From the NCBI RefSeq assembly GCF_017654505.1, contig NC_054535.1, positions 44,343,164 to 44,407,163 of the forward strand: DNA of 64,000 nt. Direction: 5' to 3'. How positions within the stretch are numbered: position 1 is the stretch's first letter; the number at the start of each line of letters is the position of its first letter. The notes beneath the pieces are model-generated. The model was not told where the DNA came from, ran no database searches, and saw only the letters and a list, made by a program, of their open reading frames with translations. Shown in pieces: positions 1-12,760 of this stretch. Source of the DNA: Polyodon spathula (Eukaryota; Chordata; Actinopteri; Acipenseriformes; Polyodontidae). The translations under genes and the position numbers were made by a program.

Positions 1-3000
1 TTCAATACAACTATATTAATTGTACTGTAATCAATCAGACCACAGACCTTTACAGCTAGAAAAAAAAAGCAGGAGTATTGATAGTTGGCTAAGCCCTGTT
101 TCTAATCACAAGAGTGTTGTGACTAAGATAACCCTAAGGTAAAGGACAGATAAACTGGTAACAGGTGTCTGCTGTGCCACTCTCCATATCTCATGCTCTG
201 CTTTGCAGCCATGTGTGTGGCATTTTAATCCTGGGACCACATACATCCACAGCTCTCTACTTTTACTGATGAAATAATTGCAGGAAAGTTAGTGTTAAGC
301 CAGCACGGTTTTGTCCAGTGTACTTTTGGGCAAGAAACAGGCAGAAACCGTTTAACTGCCGCTCTTGATGTCTTTAGACTTCCATCCAAACCTCAGACCC
401 CATTCATCACTATAATGTAACTTGTTATAGAATTACAGTAATAAATTAGGAGCTACAGAACTTAACTTGATAAGTATCATTGTGTGGGGTGAGGGTGGTG
501 GGTTTACTACAGAAAGTGCAACGTGAGCCCAATTCCAGGGCTGTGTCCATAAAACTGTCTCACAACCACTTTGCAGTTATCTTTGTGTTTCGGTTGGGAG
601 TGAGTGAGAGGGGAACACTGCTCCTCAGATCGCTATGAAAAAGGACCCTTCAAAACTGGTATTGCTGTGACTGTGCCACTCAGTCTCTCCTAGGCTATAC
701 AGTATTTTGTTTCTCAGATGGGATCATGTTGGTTATGGGTCTCCTGCAGAATTAAGGCATGTTTAGTTATTCCTTTACTGTACTTGCCCTTATAAATAAG
801 TTTACCACAGAAAATTTGCCAAGTAATTTTGTAGTTTTCCCTATGCATTTACAATATGCTGCCATGGTTTACCAATGTGTTTTTAATATGCTTTATTTTA
901 CTTGTGTGGTCTTTATATTGCTTACGCATTCTTTACCATCCTTTCACTATGCTTTATTACACTTTGCTATGCTCTTACTATAAGAAACGTTTATGAGAAC
1001 CAGGTTGCATTTAAGGGTTGGTACTTGGCCTTCCAAAACAAAGGAAATGGGGTTCCCTGGAGTAGACCTGGGCTCTACTTTGAGAAACATGTTTTCCAGT
1101 AACATTTTGCCTTTGGCCAATCACAAGAGATCATTTCAGCATGCGTCTCATTGACCATGTGACAATGCAAGATTACAATACTCTGAAGACTATGTGGTTT
1201 GGACAACTGCTAAAATTGACAATTGTATTGATATGCATGCAGGTGTCTGTATAACAGTGCGGTTGTAGCAAACAAAATCATTCCATAAATCACTTTTGAG
1301 AGGAACAGATGTTGTTGTAAGGGGTTATTTTAATTAGAAAGTATGATATTTGGCACTTGTTTTCAGGTTGTTTTCCACTTCCTTGGTCATTTTACCTGGA
1401 TAATGAAATCCAGGTAAAATATCCCTTCAATACCTTATTTCCTGCCATTCACTAACCACCTGCTTACCCAGAAACAGTCTGGGAAATACTACAGTAACAG
1501 AATTCCTGATATTAAAGCAAGCAAACTGAGTACTTTCTTAAGCCTTGTGTTAGTACCATTTTATTAATAAGAAAATACGATTACAATAATTACTGATTGT
1601 TACTGCCTTGTATGATCTTGTGTTATTTTTTCTTCTGCAAAAATGGCTTGTCTGGATATCTTTCTTTTATGATGTGTTTTCCTTGTGGCTGTTCCAGAAC
1701 GTAACATTTCACTTTTGATTGTGGTCTATAGCAACAGTTTAATGCAGGCATGGCCAGTAGAGTTGAAAGGTCACTGAATCATGTGATTTCTTTGGAATTG
1801 GGAAGCAGTCAAATAGAGCAACTAGGATTCTGCAGGCATGGTGATAAGGTGGATTCTGCCGCAGAGAAAAATTATTAAAATGCAGTATTGCAGCAACAAA
1901 GTTCAAAACCACTCAGAATGATTCTTTCATGTGATCCTCAGAGCAGGCCTGCCAGCGCAACCCCTGTGTTCCACACACACACAGTCCCACCAATGTGACT
2001 CAACCTTTTTCTCTGAGGGGGACCACCCAGAGACTATGTGGGTGGTTCAGTAGTCTCTGTGCCCCTCGGATCCCTGGCTTCTTTCAGAGGCTGCTTCAGC
2101 AAAGGTGCCAACTGGTGCTGCTTATGATGGTGGCTTTGTAAAGGGAACACTTGTAATTTCACATCAGCCTCCTTTGACTGAATCAGATAACCACCCTGAT
2201 TGAATGTCTTTAATTCACTACTGACCTGGACTGGAAGGGAATGGGCGGTCTTGAGGTGAAAGGCTTTTTTTTTTATCTCATTGCCAACCCACTCAGGCAC
2301 ACCTTCTTGAGTTTTCAAAGAATTTGAACATGATCTTTGCTTCCCATTCAAGAACAGTACATACAGCACGTAGCTGCTCGACTATACAACATGAAAAAGC
2401 ACAAGCCACAGAGCTAGAGCAGCACAATTCCAGATAACATTGTGTTTCCATTGTTTGTTTTTCCTTGTGTAGTTTGCATCTTTGAAAGACAATAATACCA
2501 GAAAGTTGTCAAGAAAAAGCATACATTCTGTACAGTACAACAACCTGCCATGTTAGCACAGTTGAGCACAGAGAGAATAATGTATTGTGGGAGCACTGTC
2601 ATCTTCTGTCTGGTCATAGAAGAAGAACTAAAGTAAAGAAAAGTACTTCCCAATTGTTCTATGAAGAATGAACCATGCATTCAGGTAATAGACATAATGC
2701 AATGCTTCCCGAAGGATGTACTTAAGAAAGGTGAACTACCCACAACAGTGTAGTTATCGTGCTGTCAAACTACTATTACAGACCATAAAGGAACTCTGCA
2801 CTTATGTGGCCCTGCAATGTCTTAGATTAGCTGAAAAAAATCTGTCCACCTGTAAAAGAAAGCTGTGCACCCTGCATTAAGTACAGTATAAACACAGCAT
2901 GACGCTTAGAAGAGTAATATGCAAAATACTGACCATTATACCATCTACATGTTTCATCCTGCACCACGCAGCAATTTACACCACTGCCAGGACAAAAGTT

Positions 3001-3389
3001 AAACTGAACAGTAGACACTGAGTTCACTGAAAGACGTAGCAGCATATTAAGCTTTTATGGACCATTTTGTCAGTGTGTACTGTCCTCTTGCTTTGGGTCA
3101 GTGCTTTACTGGACTTTAATGGAATTCACTCAGAACCCTATGAACGGATTCCCCAAAGAGACAGTGGCTGCCATTCACGGAAAATAACAACAACTTAAAA
3201 TAGCACCTGTTGACAGTGCAAACAAAATGTGAATGTTCTCTTGTTTTTTATTTTTTTTAAATTTTATTTTAATAACACCAGTCACCAATACCCAAATGTA
3301 TACTTAAATTTAACAGAGACCAGTAATAGAGAACACCTCCACATGACACCCGAATCAGGACACGTCAGACTCATTTGAACAGTCTATGT
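1..3389. other. Downstream intergenic DNA, no gene seen
   Basis: AT-rich DNA with only short chance open frames and no domain or splice pattern I recognise. It contains a 12-bp-arm hairpin at 1389-1420 and an exact GLI-type site at 2021-2029. Confidence 0.6.
2021..2047. promoter_or_regulatory. Candidate paired GLI-type sites
   Basis: GACCACCCA at 2021-2029 is an exact GLI consensus. TGGGTGGTT at 2039-2047 is a one-mismatch site in the opposite orientation. It is about 12 kb beyond the HHIP stop. Only the motif supports it. Confidence 0.25.
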
Positions 3390-4680
3390 CGGGGGTGTCA
3401 AACATATGGCCAAACCCCAGGAGCTATGTCATCTGGCCCACAGAATATCGCAGAATATCATTTTTTTTTTCTTATTTGCCGGGACTCTCCCGTTTTTTGG
3501 ACACTTCTACCGGACAATTCCTGGGACAGCTTTTGCTCTGAACTTAACTACTGTTAAACCTGTCAAATGTCAGTAAACTTATAATTTCTGCAAAAGTATT
3601 GTACAGTTTGTGGTTAGTGCAATCCCCCTCTGTATCTAGAAAGGTTTAGGACCCAGGGGAGCCCAGAGGCAGGCATGCATTCAGTGCACAAGGCAAGCTC
3701 ACATACTTGACCATCTACTATGGCTTCAAGTGCGATAATCCCTCCCGGTAAAAAACTAAAATATTGATGCAAATTTCATTCTTCTTGGACAACAGCATAT
3801 TCTCACATAATCCAAAGCAATGCTGGACTGGAAAAAGACATGTGTTCTGTAAACTGTGCAGGACTGATGTTTGTGGTAAGCACGAGGATCACAAAAACAC
3901 CTCAGAAAACCAACGCTTCAATTAATAACTTTTGTTGCCAAAGGAAGAATGGAGATCAAGAAAGTTACATATGCAGTCCTTTATATGTTGTGACTATTTC
4001 AACCAATCTGTAGTAGACATGTTCCCAGACTCACAAATTGCAAAGTATTCTTCAGCAAAGTCTAAAAGTCACACAAATAGTGAAAGCCATTTCTAATGTA
4101 AAATTTCAGCATCAACATTGCTTTAGAAATTCAGATTGATTGATAACATGTGTTTATATACAGCAATAGTGTGTTCATTTCAAATAGAAGATAGTTGACA
4201 ATGAAATGTTACTGACAGTGGTATTATTGATGCACCACATATGTGCAGTGTAATGAATAACATTGAAATACCACATTGTTGTGTATTTTGGCTTTTTTTT
4301 ATTTTAATGATGACAGTGAATTTAGAAGGGTTTAAAGTAGGTGCCATAGCTCGTCCTTTAGGTTTGTTGTAGATGAAAGTAACAACGCCAACTGTGTATG
4401 TATGCTTTGCTGTCGTGCAAAATCAACTACAGTGGACCACTCAACTAACCCCACAACAGGTGTCATGCTGGTCCTCCAGCATGAATAGCAATTGTTCCAA
4501 TTTTTAGTTTCATACTCTCCCTTTCCCTCTTTTTCCCTGAACACACCAACCCAGAATTGTTGTTAAATATGATAATTTGGAGGTTTTGGGCTTGTCTTTG
4601 TAATTTTGTAACTGTCACCTGGCCAACGCCAAGCGACAAGGTTTTGAATCAGACCCGCCATACGAAACGAGACACCCCTG
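3390..4680 (+). mobile_element. Decayed hAT DNA transposon
   Basis: The ends are CGGGGGTGTC (3390-3399) and GACACCCCTG (4671-4680), imperfect inverted termini of hAT type. They are flanked by 8-bp duplications GTCTATGT (3382-3389) and GTCCATGT (4681-4688) that differ at one base. The 1291-bp interior holds transposase remnants on the plus strand. Confidence 0.75.
3840..4075 (+). pseudogene. hAT transposase remnant with BED-finger motif
   Basis: One plus-strand frame reads FCKLCRTDVCGKHEDH at about 3844, like the CxxC...H part of a BED zinc finger. Another frame reads MFPDSQIAKYSSAKSKS at about 4019, a motif typical of vertebrate BED-hAT transposases after the finger. Stops and frame changes separate the pieces, so it is dead. 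It lies inside the hAT element with 8-bp target duplications. Confidence 0.65.
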
Positions 4681-5124
4681 GTCCATGTGGTCCCCCATGA
4701 GTCACATGTGGGGTCCATAGGTGATCATCGATGCAGTGAGTGGTGTTCACAGCTAGACAGGCTGCACCCTGTACAGCTGAATTATATTTTTATTGCAAAA
4801 TAATTATAGAAACGTGTTCACTCAATCCAGAGACATTTATTATTAAACGTCTCTCACGTATTTTAGAGACACGAATTATATGTTTGATGTCAGTTATTAT
4901 TAAAAATACCCTGTGCATTTTTTATTAAATAGTAATTCCAAAAATAACATCGTACTTTCATGGAGGTGTGGAGAACAAAAGCTTGAAAATATCAGAAATT
5001 TATCTTACGTAGTTTTTAAGATGGTATCATTTTTGTAAAATAAATGCTGTTCAGCTTATTAGCATAAGGGTCACTGATGTCACTGAGACGGTCAGAGACA
5101 TTTTCATTAAAAAAGAAATGCCTC

Positions 5125-5285
5125 GTGTTTTACCCCATAGCTCAACAACCCCTGGGGTAATGAACTCGAGGCGTGTCTCATTAGATGTCCAATGGTCTTA
5201 GCTAAAGAAAGCACCCCACCAGGCTTCATATGCTCCCCCGTCCAAATGGTGGGCGTTTTCCCAAAGGTGTTTTTGCCAAAGTTGT
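5125..5285 (-). repeat. Left arm of an old imperfect inverted repeat
   Basis: The reverse complement of this block aligns with 5900-6055 over landmarks such as GGGAAAA(C/T)GCC, TTAGCTAAGACC and CCAGGGGT. The arms are diverged, with indels, which suggests an old DNA element with long inverted termini. The solo LTR lies between them. Confidence 0.5.
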
Positions 5286-5332
5286 AGAATGGGAATTTAG
5301 ATAGCATAAAAGATAAATTTATTTAAAGTGAC

Positions 5333-5748
5333 TGTGGCAGAGCAAAGCTCTGCTCTTTAGAAATTGGCAGGGATGGGGTTAACTTCCCCTACCTGTCTGG
5401 GTTTATTATGTTCAGGTGGCTGGGGTTGATTAGTTGATTAGGTTGATTAACGATCAATCAGCGCCCAGCCACCTGATATAAAAGGAGGCCTCTGCTTCTC
5501 ATTTGGGGAAGGGAGCTGAGGAAGCAGGTTGGTGTTTATTTTGTGGTTTTTGAATTTTCTAAATCCAGTGAAGGCATTGCCCAGCCTGGAAACTTTATTT
5601 TTGTGAGTTTTGTTTTTGCTTTATTTGTGTTTGAGTATCTGTTATTTTGCCCTTGTGCACTTTATTTTTTGTTTATTTATAATAAAATAGTTATTTTTTT
5701 GAACTGCAGTCTGTCTCTGGGCCTCTATCCACTCGCCAGCCTGCCACA
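5333..5748 (+). mobile_element. Solo LTR of an LTR retrotransposon
   Basis: A 416-bp unit starts TGTGGCAG and ends CTGCCACA, so it has the TG...CA ends of an LTR. It is flanked on both sides by an identical 5-bp duplication GTGAC (5328-5332 and 5749-5753). TATAAAA at 5477-5483 and AATAAA at 5681-5686 are in the order expected for U3-R-U5. No internal coding region is adjacent, so it is a solo LTR left by recombination between two LTRs. The family is unknown. The identical duplication points to a fairly recent insertion. Confidence 0.85.
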
Positions 5749-5899
5749 GTGACATACACCCAAAAATACTTTTTTAAAGAATTTCTCTGACATTTGGTTT
5801 GCACACTGATGATGTTATTCCAGTCTCTTTGAATAGAGCGTCTACGTGCCACAGTTCCAGAGATATGCCTGAAAACATGTTGCGTTTTTGTGCCATTGA

Positions 5900-6055
5900 C
5901 AAATGTTGTGGAACTTACACGTTTGGGAAAATGCCTGCCATCTTACTAACACGGGGATGTTTCTTTTGTTAGCTAAGACCCTTGTACATCTAAAGAGACC
6001 ACCCACAGCGGGAACCGCCCAGGGGTCGCTGAGTTATAGGAGAGAATTAACCAAA
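5900..6055 (+). repeat. Right arm of an old imperfect inverted repeat
   Basis: Inverted partner of 5125-5285. An exact GACCACCCA (5997-6005) lies within it but is not preserved in the other arm, which reads GACACGCC at that point. Confidence 0.5.
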
Positions 6056-6637
6056 AAGTGATTTGTTTACATAGGCCTCAGGCCTGACTGTAGTTTTACA
6101 TAGAAAACAATATATTTTATAACTCCTCGACCCGAGGTAGATTTGGAAAATCCGCTCTCAGGGAATATTTATAACTTAACAATGTGTATGGTGTAACATT
6201 CTGAGATAATATGTGCAAAACTTCATGATTTTATTTCATTTTTTTTTTTTTTAATTTTCCAAAAAAACCCTGCTTTTATGAATAGCTGTCAAATATATTA
6301 TGAAAAGCCCAAGAGGCTGTCATTTCTAACAGAGTATCAGTGAGGCATGTAAATCATATATGCAAAACCTCTTGTGTGTTGATCTTTTGGTTCTCAAGCA
6401 GGAACTTATATCAGACTACTAAAAATTGACAGAATATCTGCAATTGAAAAATAAATGTTTTTTTTTTTTTCACAAACAGACTTTTATAAAAAAAAAGGCT
6501 TAAATTCAGTTCTTTCAATTTTACAAAAAAATGTACTTGAAAAACCCAGGGAGAGAAGGCTCATATATAACCTTGTAATTCAAAAACCTCTGGGGCATTC
6601 ACATTGACCCTGGTATGGCGGTATAACTAAGATTACC

Positions 6638-6639
<2 letters not shown>

Positions 6640-6669
<30 letters not shown>
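6640..6669 (+). repeat. Poly-C tract followed by a 33-bp tandem duplication
   Basis: A run of about 30 C is followed by TTCCACTGAATCGCTAGCAT, a unit that starts at 6670 and recurs at 6703 with a 33-bp period. Confidence 0.9.
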
Positions 6670-7178
6670 TTCCACTGAATCGCTAGCATTATTGTGGGCC
6701 CCTTCCACTGAATCGCTAGCATTATTGTGGCATTTTTATCTTTTTAATTTCAAGACTAAAGGGTTATTTATATCAACCCTGGTCTGGTTGGATGATAAGA
6801 GTCTCATCTAAAAAACGAGTCCACTCTTGAGTGTTAATTGCCCCCCCCCTCCCCACACAATGAGTTGCTTGGGTTTTTGTGGCAGGATTACCCAGATATG
6901 TTGTGGTAACTAAGAGGCCTATAATTATTTACATTGCAGCCATGGTCTAAATTTGGGAATCCAGTCCTATGTTGATACCTATGGTAATTCCAATTGCAAT
7001 GAAGGTCCTAAATGATTTCCTTTGCATTTAACAGAATGTTATTTTTCATCGTATTTAGAGTACAATATCCTTCAACACCATTGTGAATGCAAATATACCA
7101 GAATGTTGGTTGTTCTGAGTGGATCACAGTAGTGTTCATTAGCAAGCTGGATTGTTCAGTTGTGCATTACTGTAAGCT

Positions 7179-7295
7179 CATTAATGATTATTTTGTTAAT
7201 GTAAATGCAGAAATAAATATATTCTTTGACATTAATGATTGTTTTGTTAAGTGACAATTTATAAGCAGGAATAAATAACTTCTTTGATGACATAC
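7179..7295 (+). repeat. Degenerate tandem repeat
   Basis: ATTAATGATTATTTTGTTAA followed by a GCAGAAATAAAT...TTCTTTGA block recurs in diverged form about 50 bp later. It is AT-rich with no coding sign. Confidence 0.5.
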
Positions 7296-8262
7296 CTACA
7301 TTTACCGATAAGCTTTTGTAAATCACAAGATGAACTGGTAAATGTTTGAAAAGCAGTCTATATATTCATAAATCCAGACATTTACCACCTTATTTGGTAA
7401 ATATTGAAATTTACCAGTAAAACCAGACCAGATTCTAACTTTTACCCTGACATATATATTCCACTGAAAAAAATAAATAAATAAAAATGCCATAGACAAC
7501 AACTAGATGTGGTTTTCTTTTTTTTTTTTTTTATTGTACTACATTTTTGTGTACTGTGCCATTTCCACTACCCTTGGCCAACATTAATGACACATTTGAC
7601 CTGAATATGTTCTTTTTATGCTATTTTTTGCTATTAGAAGAGATATATGACCTCTACAGCAAAACCTCAAAACTCAACCCTTGTGAAAAACAGCTATAGT
7701 TAAACTGCAGCGATTGTCATATAAATTAATGCACACAACAGGAGAGTTAAACTGCAAGCAAAACATGGGGATCTAGGTGATGCTAACTTGATAACTACCT
7801 TGATTTTGCACCAATCTTCATATTTATAATATACACCAAGCCAAGCCTCCTACAGACGATTCAGAGTGCATACAATATTTTAACTTTGAGATCTTTGAAT
7901 GTTTCAGGTACTGTGCAATTATTATGCGAGGAACCTCTGTATGTGTGTGCACTGGTTTTGTATAACATGCTGCCAAAACTTCAGTTAGAATAAAACTGGT
8001 TCAATCCTTAAGTAACCTGCACATAATCCATTTAGTGAAATATATTATCTATTCAAACTCTTGTATTGTGTTAGGGGGGATTCAGAATTGTTCCATCCTT
8101 CAGAATTAAATACCATACCTGATTCTGTGAGCTCTGTTGACCTGCAATGTTCAAGCGCCTAAAGGGGAGGATGTGTAGAGTGTGGTAATGCACTAGCTTT
8201 TAACCTCCAGGGGTCTCCAGGGATTTCCTAAACTGTGGACCAGGATCCCATGGTGGGGCTAC

Positions 8263-8408
8263 AGCAAATATAAGCAATAAAGCATGACAGGGTGTGGGAT
8301 ATACTCTAATATCCACACGCCCCGGTTATAAGGTTTTAACCGCCCGGGGCGTATGGATATTAGAGTATATCTCACAACCTGAAGTGCCTTATTGCAATTA
8401 TAAAATTG
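8263..8408. mobile_element. Palindromic foldback element (MITE-like)
   Basis: The core arms at about 8290-8322 and 8343-8375 are near-perfect inverted copies; ATACTCTAATATCCA is shared. They meet in GC-rich CGCCCCGG / CCGGGGCG around a short AT centre. The similarity continues outward (GCAATAA...CAGG against CCTG...TTATTGC). No open frame is present, which fits a small foldback element. Confidence 0.7.
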
Positions 8409-9113
8409 CGCTTATAAAATAGATCAACCAACACCAAATAGTCCCTTAAAACATTTTTAAAAAATGCATTAATTAAATAATAATTTCAGATGTTGAATTG
8501 AACATTGCTATTGAAAGTGCAGTTTTGATTCATTACCCTTCTAATATTACTGTCCATTTTCATCATGATACAGCACAAATGAGTCTGCCTTTAAATCACG
8601 CAGCACAAATAAGACTGAAATTCTGTGAATAAGCCATTTTTGCCATGAACAAAATATATACAGCCATAATTATGTCACTTTTGATTAAATGCTGGTTAAC
8701 ATTCCTTTTGGCTGCTGAGGTTGCTTCACCAGTACGGAATGAATAAAGGGCATAGGATATGAAGTCATCGTAGAACAGAGAAAGGCTGTTTCAATGCTGC
8801 AGGAGGGAACACCACATGTTGATGTCTTTCTGGGCTTCCGAAGAAATATTAATGTGGGTGTTAAGATTTTTAATTTTTTTGTGTGAGGAGACAAGAGATG
8901 AAAGCCTTGAGGAATAATGCAAATGGGAAAATTTAAATGTCTCAGGAGTGAAAAAAGTTGTCTGGAAGGATTGAATGAATGAGCAAATTAAGTTTAGTTT
9001 ATCAGGGGGAGGAGTGCTTCGAAGAGGAGGGTGTCCAATGTTATTCAGAGAAATTAGAGTGAGTGAGCTACGCCGACAGTAGAGAAGAGGGACCTGAGTT
9101 TAACAAGTACTGC

Positions 9114-9122
9114 TGGGTGGTC
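9114..9122 (-). promoter_or_regulatory. Candidate GLI-type site
   Basis: Exact TGGGTGGTC, the reverse complement of the GLI consensus. It is about 5 kb beyond the HHIP stop. Motif evidence only. Confidence 0.25.
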
Positions 9123-9145
9123 AGTAAAGTGATCATTAAATGATC

Positions 9146-9234
9146 ATCCTGTTGCCTTTTTGTCAAAGTACATTCAAAGTTGAAAAATAGTTAATGAGAA
9201 TAATTAGCTGTTGTGTTGTAGAAAGACATGCTTT
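9146..9234 (+). repeat. Dispersed repeat copy, inverted relative to 12669-12760
   Basis: GTTGCCTTTTTGTCAAAGTA and the following 70 bases recur in reverse complement at 12669-12760 with few differences. The type of element is unknown. Confidence 0.7.
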
Positions 9235-9599
9235 GGTGTTGAAGGTAGTCAAAAATGAATCATGAATATAGTGATACGCAAATGAAAAAAGCAAGACAGA
9301 GAATAAGGGCATGACTTGGGGTTTAACAGAGAGATTCGCACATATTATTGGCAGGACAGAATGGGGGAGGAGCACTTGCTCCTAACCCTCGACCCACACT
9401 AGGGTTACAATAAAAGGTTTGGCAACCCCTGAGCTAGTTCATCGAATAGATGGATGGAAAGTTATTGTTTCAGAAGTTTCAATGGCAATGTGACAGCTGT
9501 GGTGCTGCAAGTTCTTTTTTTAGCACGCTAAAACTTTTCTGGCAAAGTTTGAACAATGGTTGAGCAAGGCTACAAGACCACTGAAGGTTATTCATAGTG

Positions 9600-9800
9600 T
9601 TTGCAACTACACCACCCACTCGATATATTGCGAGTGTCGGGGTCCAATATAAATCTGCTATATATCGAGGGCCGCGATATAGCGAGAGACCCATAGAAAA
9701 ACAAATAGGCTAACATATAAATACTGTACAACCACTCCCTCGTTTTATCGGGGTTGTCAGATTCCAGTATAAATCCACTCCGCAGCCTGTTTTTTCTCAT
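9600..9800. repeat. Unclassified repeat with CGATATA motifs
   Basis: Internally repetitive sequence with recurring TCC(A/G)(A/G)TATAAATC and GCGATATAGCGAG-like blocks, richer in CpG than its surroundings. It looks like a transposon end, but I cannot name the family. Confidence 0.4.
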
Positions 9801-10737
9801 TTTTCATATAAAAAGCAGCACAGCGTTTTCATTCGTACAGTAGAGGGTAATTGCTTCTCATCAACTTCAGTCTCCAATTAATTTCATGAGTCTTCCTCTC
9901 CTTTCTCAGATGCACAAACCCGCTGCATTGAAAGAATCCATTCCCAACAACATAGCAGGCTTGTTGCTAGGGAGCTGACGTCACTGCCTTGCTGCCACAT
10001 GTGAGCACCTCGTTGGCTAAAATAAAAACCTCTTCAGCAAGTAGATATTTAATTTGCTTTGTGTTATTGTGCAATACGTGTGTATATGATAACAGTACCA
10101 TAGTAATGCTTTGTTTTTAATTGTTTTGTATATTGTTGCTTGTGATGTGCAGTACAAAATAAAACGGACAGTAATCCTAAGTGTCTATATATATTGCAGC
10201 TAAGGCATACGCAGTTAGACAGTAAAAATGGGGAGCCAACGATATATCCGAATCCGGTAATTAGGTAATTATCAGTTGATGTAGAAGCTGTATTTGTAAG
10301 AATGATCCAACCTTAGTGTATGTAAAACTGTCTCTTTTCTTGCATCAAACAAAGAGAATGTACTAATTTAATTTATCAATTATATCAACGATATGGTAGG
10401 GCATGATGTTTGTCAAATTCAATAAAAATTGAAAAGTTGCAGATAAATTTGCACATTGCTTAAACCCATGGATACCATACTCAAGGCTATATAATAACAA
10501 TTACAGCTGAAGCACTTTGCTATGTTTATTACAGATAACCAGATGAGGCCCATTTGTGGAGAGAAATATCCTGAATGGTAAAGATACATGCCCTGGATAG
10601 TGTATAAACTAAACCTTACCCTGGATCTTAAAGCACAATTGCCTTGTTCCACTTTATGCAATTTTGATTGGCTCTAAACATTGCACAGATAACTTAGTAT
10701 TGCATTACAATTTATAAGTCAAGGGAAATAAAGTGAG

Positions 10738-10746
10738 TGGGTGGTC
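10738..10746 (-). promoter_or_regulatory. Candidate GLI-type site
   Basis: Exact TGGGTGGTC about 3.4 kb beyond the HHIP stop codon. Motif evidence only. Confidence 0.25.
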
Positions 10747-11687
10747 TTCATAACGGCTGCAACTGGGAAAATAGATTGATATTCTGGATGTAATAATACT
10801 ATCATCCAGGGCTGCCACTGGAAAAGTGAAAACCAGTGGGGCTTTTAAAGGTTTCAAACTGCGGCTACACTGACATGAAAAAATAATTATATGGTACTGA
10901 TGTAAAATGGACTAAGAAATTACACAGTAACTGATGTTAAAGTATGCCGCGCCCCTCGCAAAATAATGATAGAAAAAATATTTACATATTTAAGAATGTT
11001 ACATGTAAACTTTGGCCTTCAACCCGGGGAATGTTTTCTGGCGACTGGAGGCAATTTAGATCTACATTTTTTTTTGGTTGAGAACTACAGGGTGGCAGGG
11101 TGCGAATGAGAGATTTTTTTTTCCTGCCGTGTCTTCGCTTTGACTGCTGCATCAGCTGTGCTACTACATATTCTTTTGTAACTCATACAAAATTTGGCAC
11201 TACTGTATTCTGGAATGTGAATTATCGGCAACCAAATTCAGGTGAATTCTTGCCCATTTCTTAATTTTTTTGAGCAATACAGTACTAATATAACATCTTC
11301 TAAAAAATAAAACCACTCACAGAATCCATTTTCAATTCTTATATAAAGCTTTACAATAATTATAATTGTAAATGACAAGTCAACCCACCAAAAGAACAAT
11401 GTGTTACAATAGTTTATGTCCAATTCAGTTTGAAAACCTAAATGTAACACTATCTCCCTAGATAAAAGACCTTTGATTTCGAGTATATTTTATTTTAATA
11501 CACAAGAAAAGACTAAATCTTATTACATGCTATAAACTTTAATAAACATATTTATATTTGTGAGATCCAACCCAGATGCTTTATTATCCTAGCATTATTT
11601 ACAATACACCTTTATCAAATTCTTTACATAAAAAGAATGAAACATGTTTTTTTAAACAAGATTTTAAATAACTTTTTTAACTACTTA

Positions 11688-11688
<1 letters not shown>

Positions 11689-11758
<70 letters not shown>
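11689..11758 (+). repeat. (AAT)n microsatellite
   Basis: About 23 uninterrupted AAT units. The poly-Asn open frame across it is a by-product of the repeat. Confidence 0.98.
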
Positions 11759-11759
<1 letters not shown>

Positions 11760-12668
11760 GTGTACTCTATTCACACAATTAATTTTCAATTACCTCCAAG
11801 AAAGATTCACATTAAGTGCTGAAATTACACAAGCAGGGGTTGAAATTGAATTAACAATATGCAATTTGTTACTTTTAACATAATCTATGACCGACACAGG
11901 TCTGTTAATGACTTCAGACAGCTGTTACACATACACAGCCAATCAAATGTTTATGGGCACCACTAGAATTAAATACCGATAAATTGCATTTTTTATATTT
12001 TATTTCATGATTTCTAAATGTCAAATCTATTATTATAATCACAATACAATTAGGGGAGTAGGCTATATGTTTTACATTACATAAAAAAAAGGATTTTGTC
12101 AGATTATAGACAAATGACACCCAAAGTACAGACCCAGGGAAGGTAGTCCAACATTAGTGCTAACTGGGTTTGTGAAAACCAGCTGTATGCGTTGTGCACT
12201 GCATTAAAATAGTATAAAGTATATATTGAGGTTCAACATCAATTGGATGCATATCTTGCCAGATCCACTGATAAAGGATTAATAAATCAACACAGCCATA
12301 TTTCCTATGTCATAGAAAGTGGTGACATTATAAAGAGAGAGTCATTAGACTTTACTGTAAAGCTAAAATAAGTTGGGTTAAGCTTCAGTGCCTTTATATA
12401 CATTTTTAATGCATTACTTGAGAAATCTCTGTCCTGTAAATGACTACATTAAACATTTTTTTTTTCTCACGTTGCTATAAATTCTAGTGGTGTTTTAATG
12501 TGATTTATCAAGGAAGTGGCATTTTTGGGACATAATTAAACAATGCAACTTATGAACAATTGAAGTGATGCATACCTTTTGTTTTTTTTTATAAAATTGG
12601 GATCAGCTAAAAGATAACAAACAATAATACAAATCAATAAAACTGTAAGAAAACATGTTTCTAAATCC

Positions 12669-12760
12669 AGCATGTCTTTCTACAACAAAACAGCTGATAT
12701 TCTCATTAACTATTTTTCATCTTTGAATGTACTTTGACAAAAAGGCAACCCACTAGGCAA
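12669..12760 (-). repeat. Dispersed repeat copy, inverted relative to 9146-9234
   Basis: The reverse complement matches 9146-9234 through GTTGCCTTTTTGTCAAAGTA and GAAAAATAGTTAATGAGAAT to GTAGAAAGACATGCT. Confidence 0.7.

Noticed and set aside
2034..2369. 111-residue minus-strand frame
   Set aside because: No recognisable domain, no splice partners and low-complexity stretches; most likely chance.
11637..11822. Poly-Asn open frame
   Set aside because: Produced by the AAT microsatellite.
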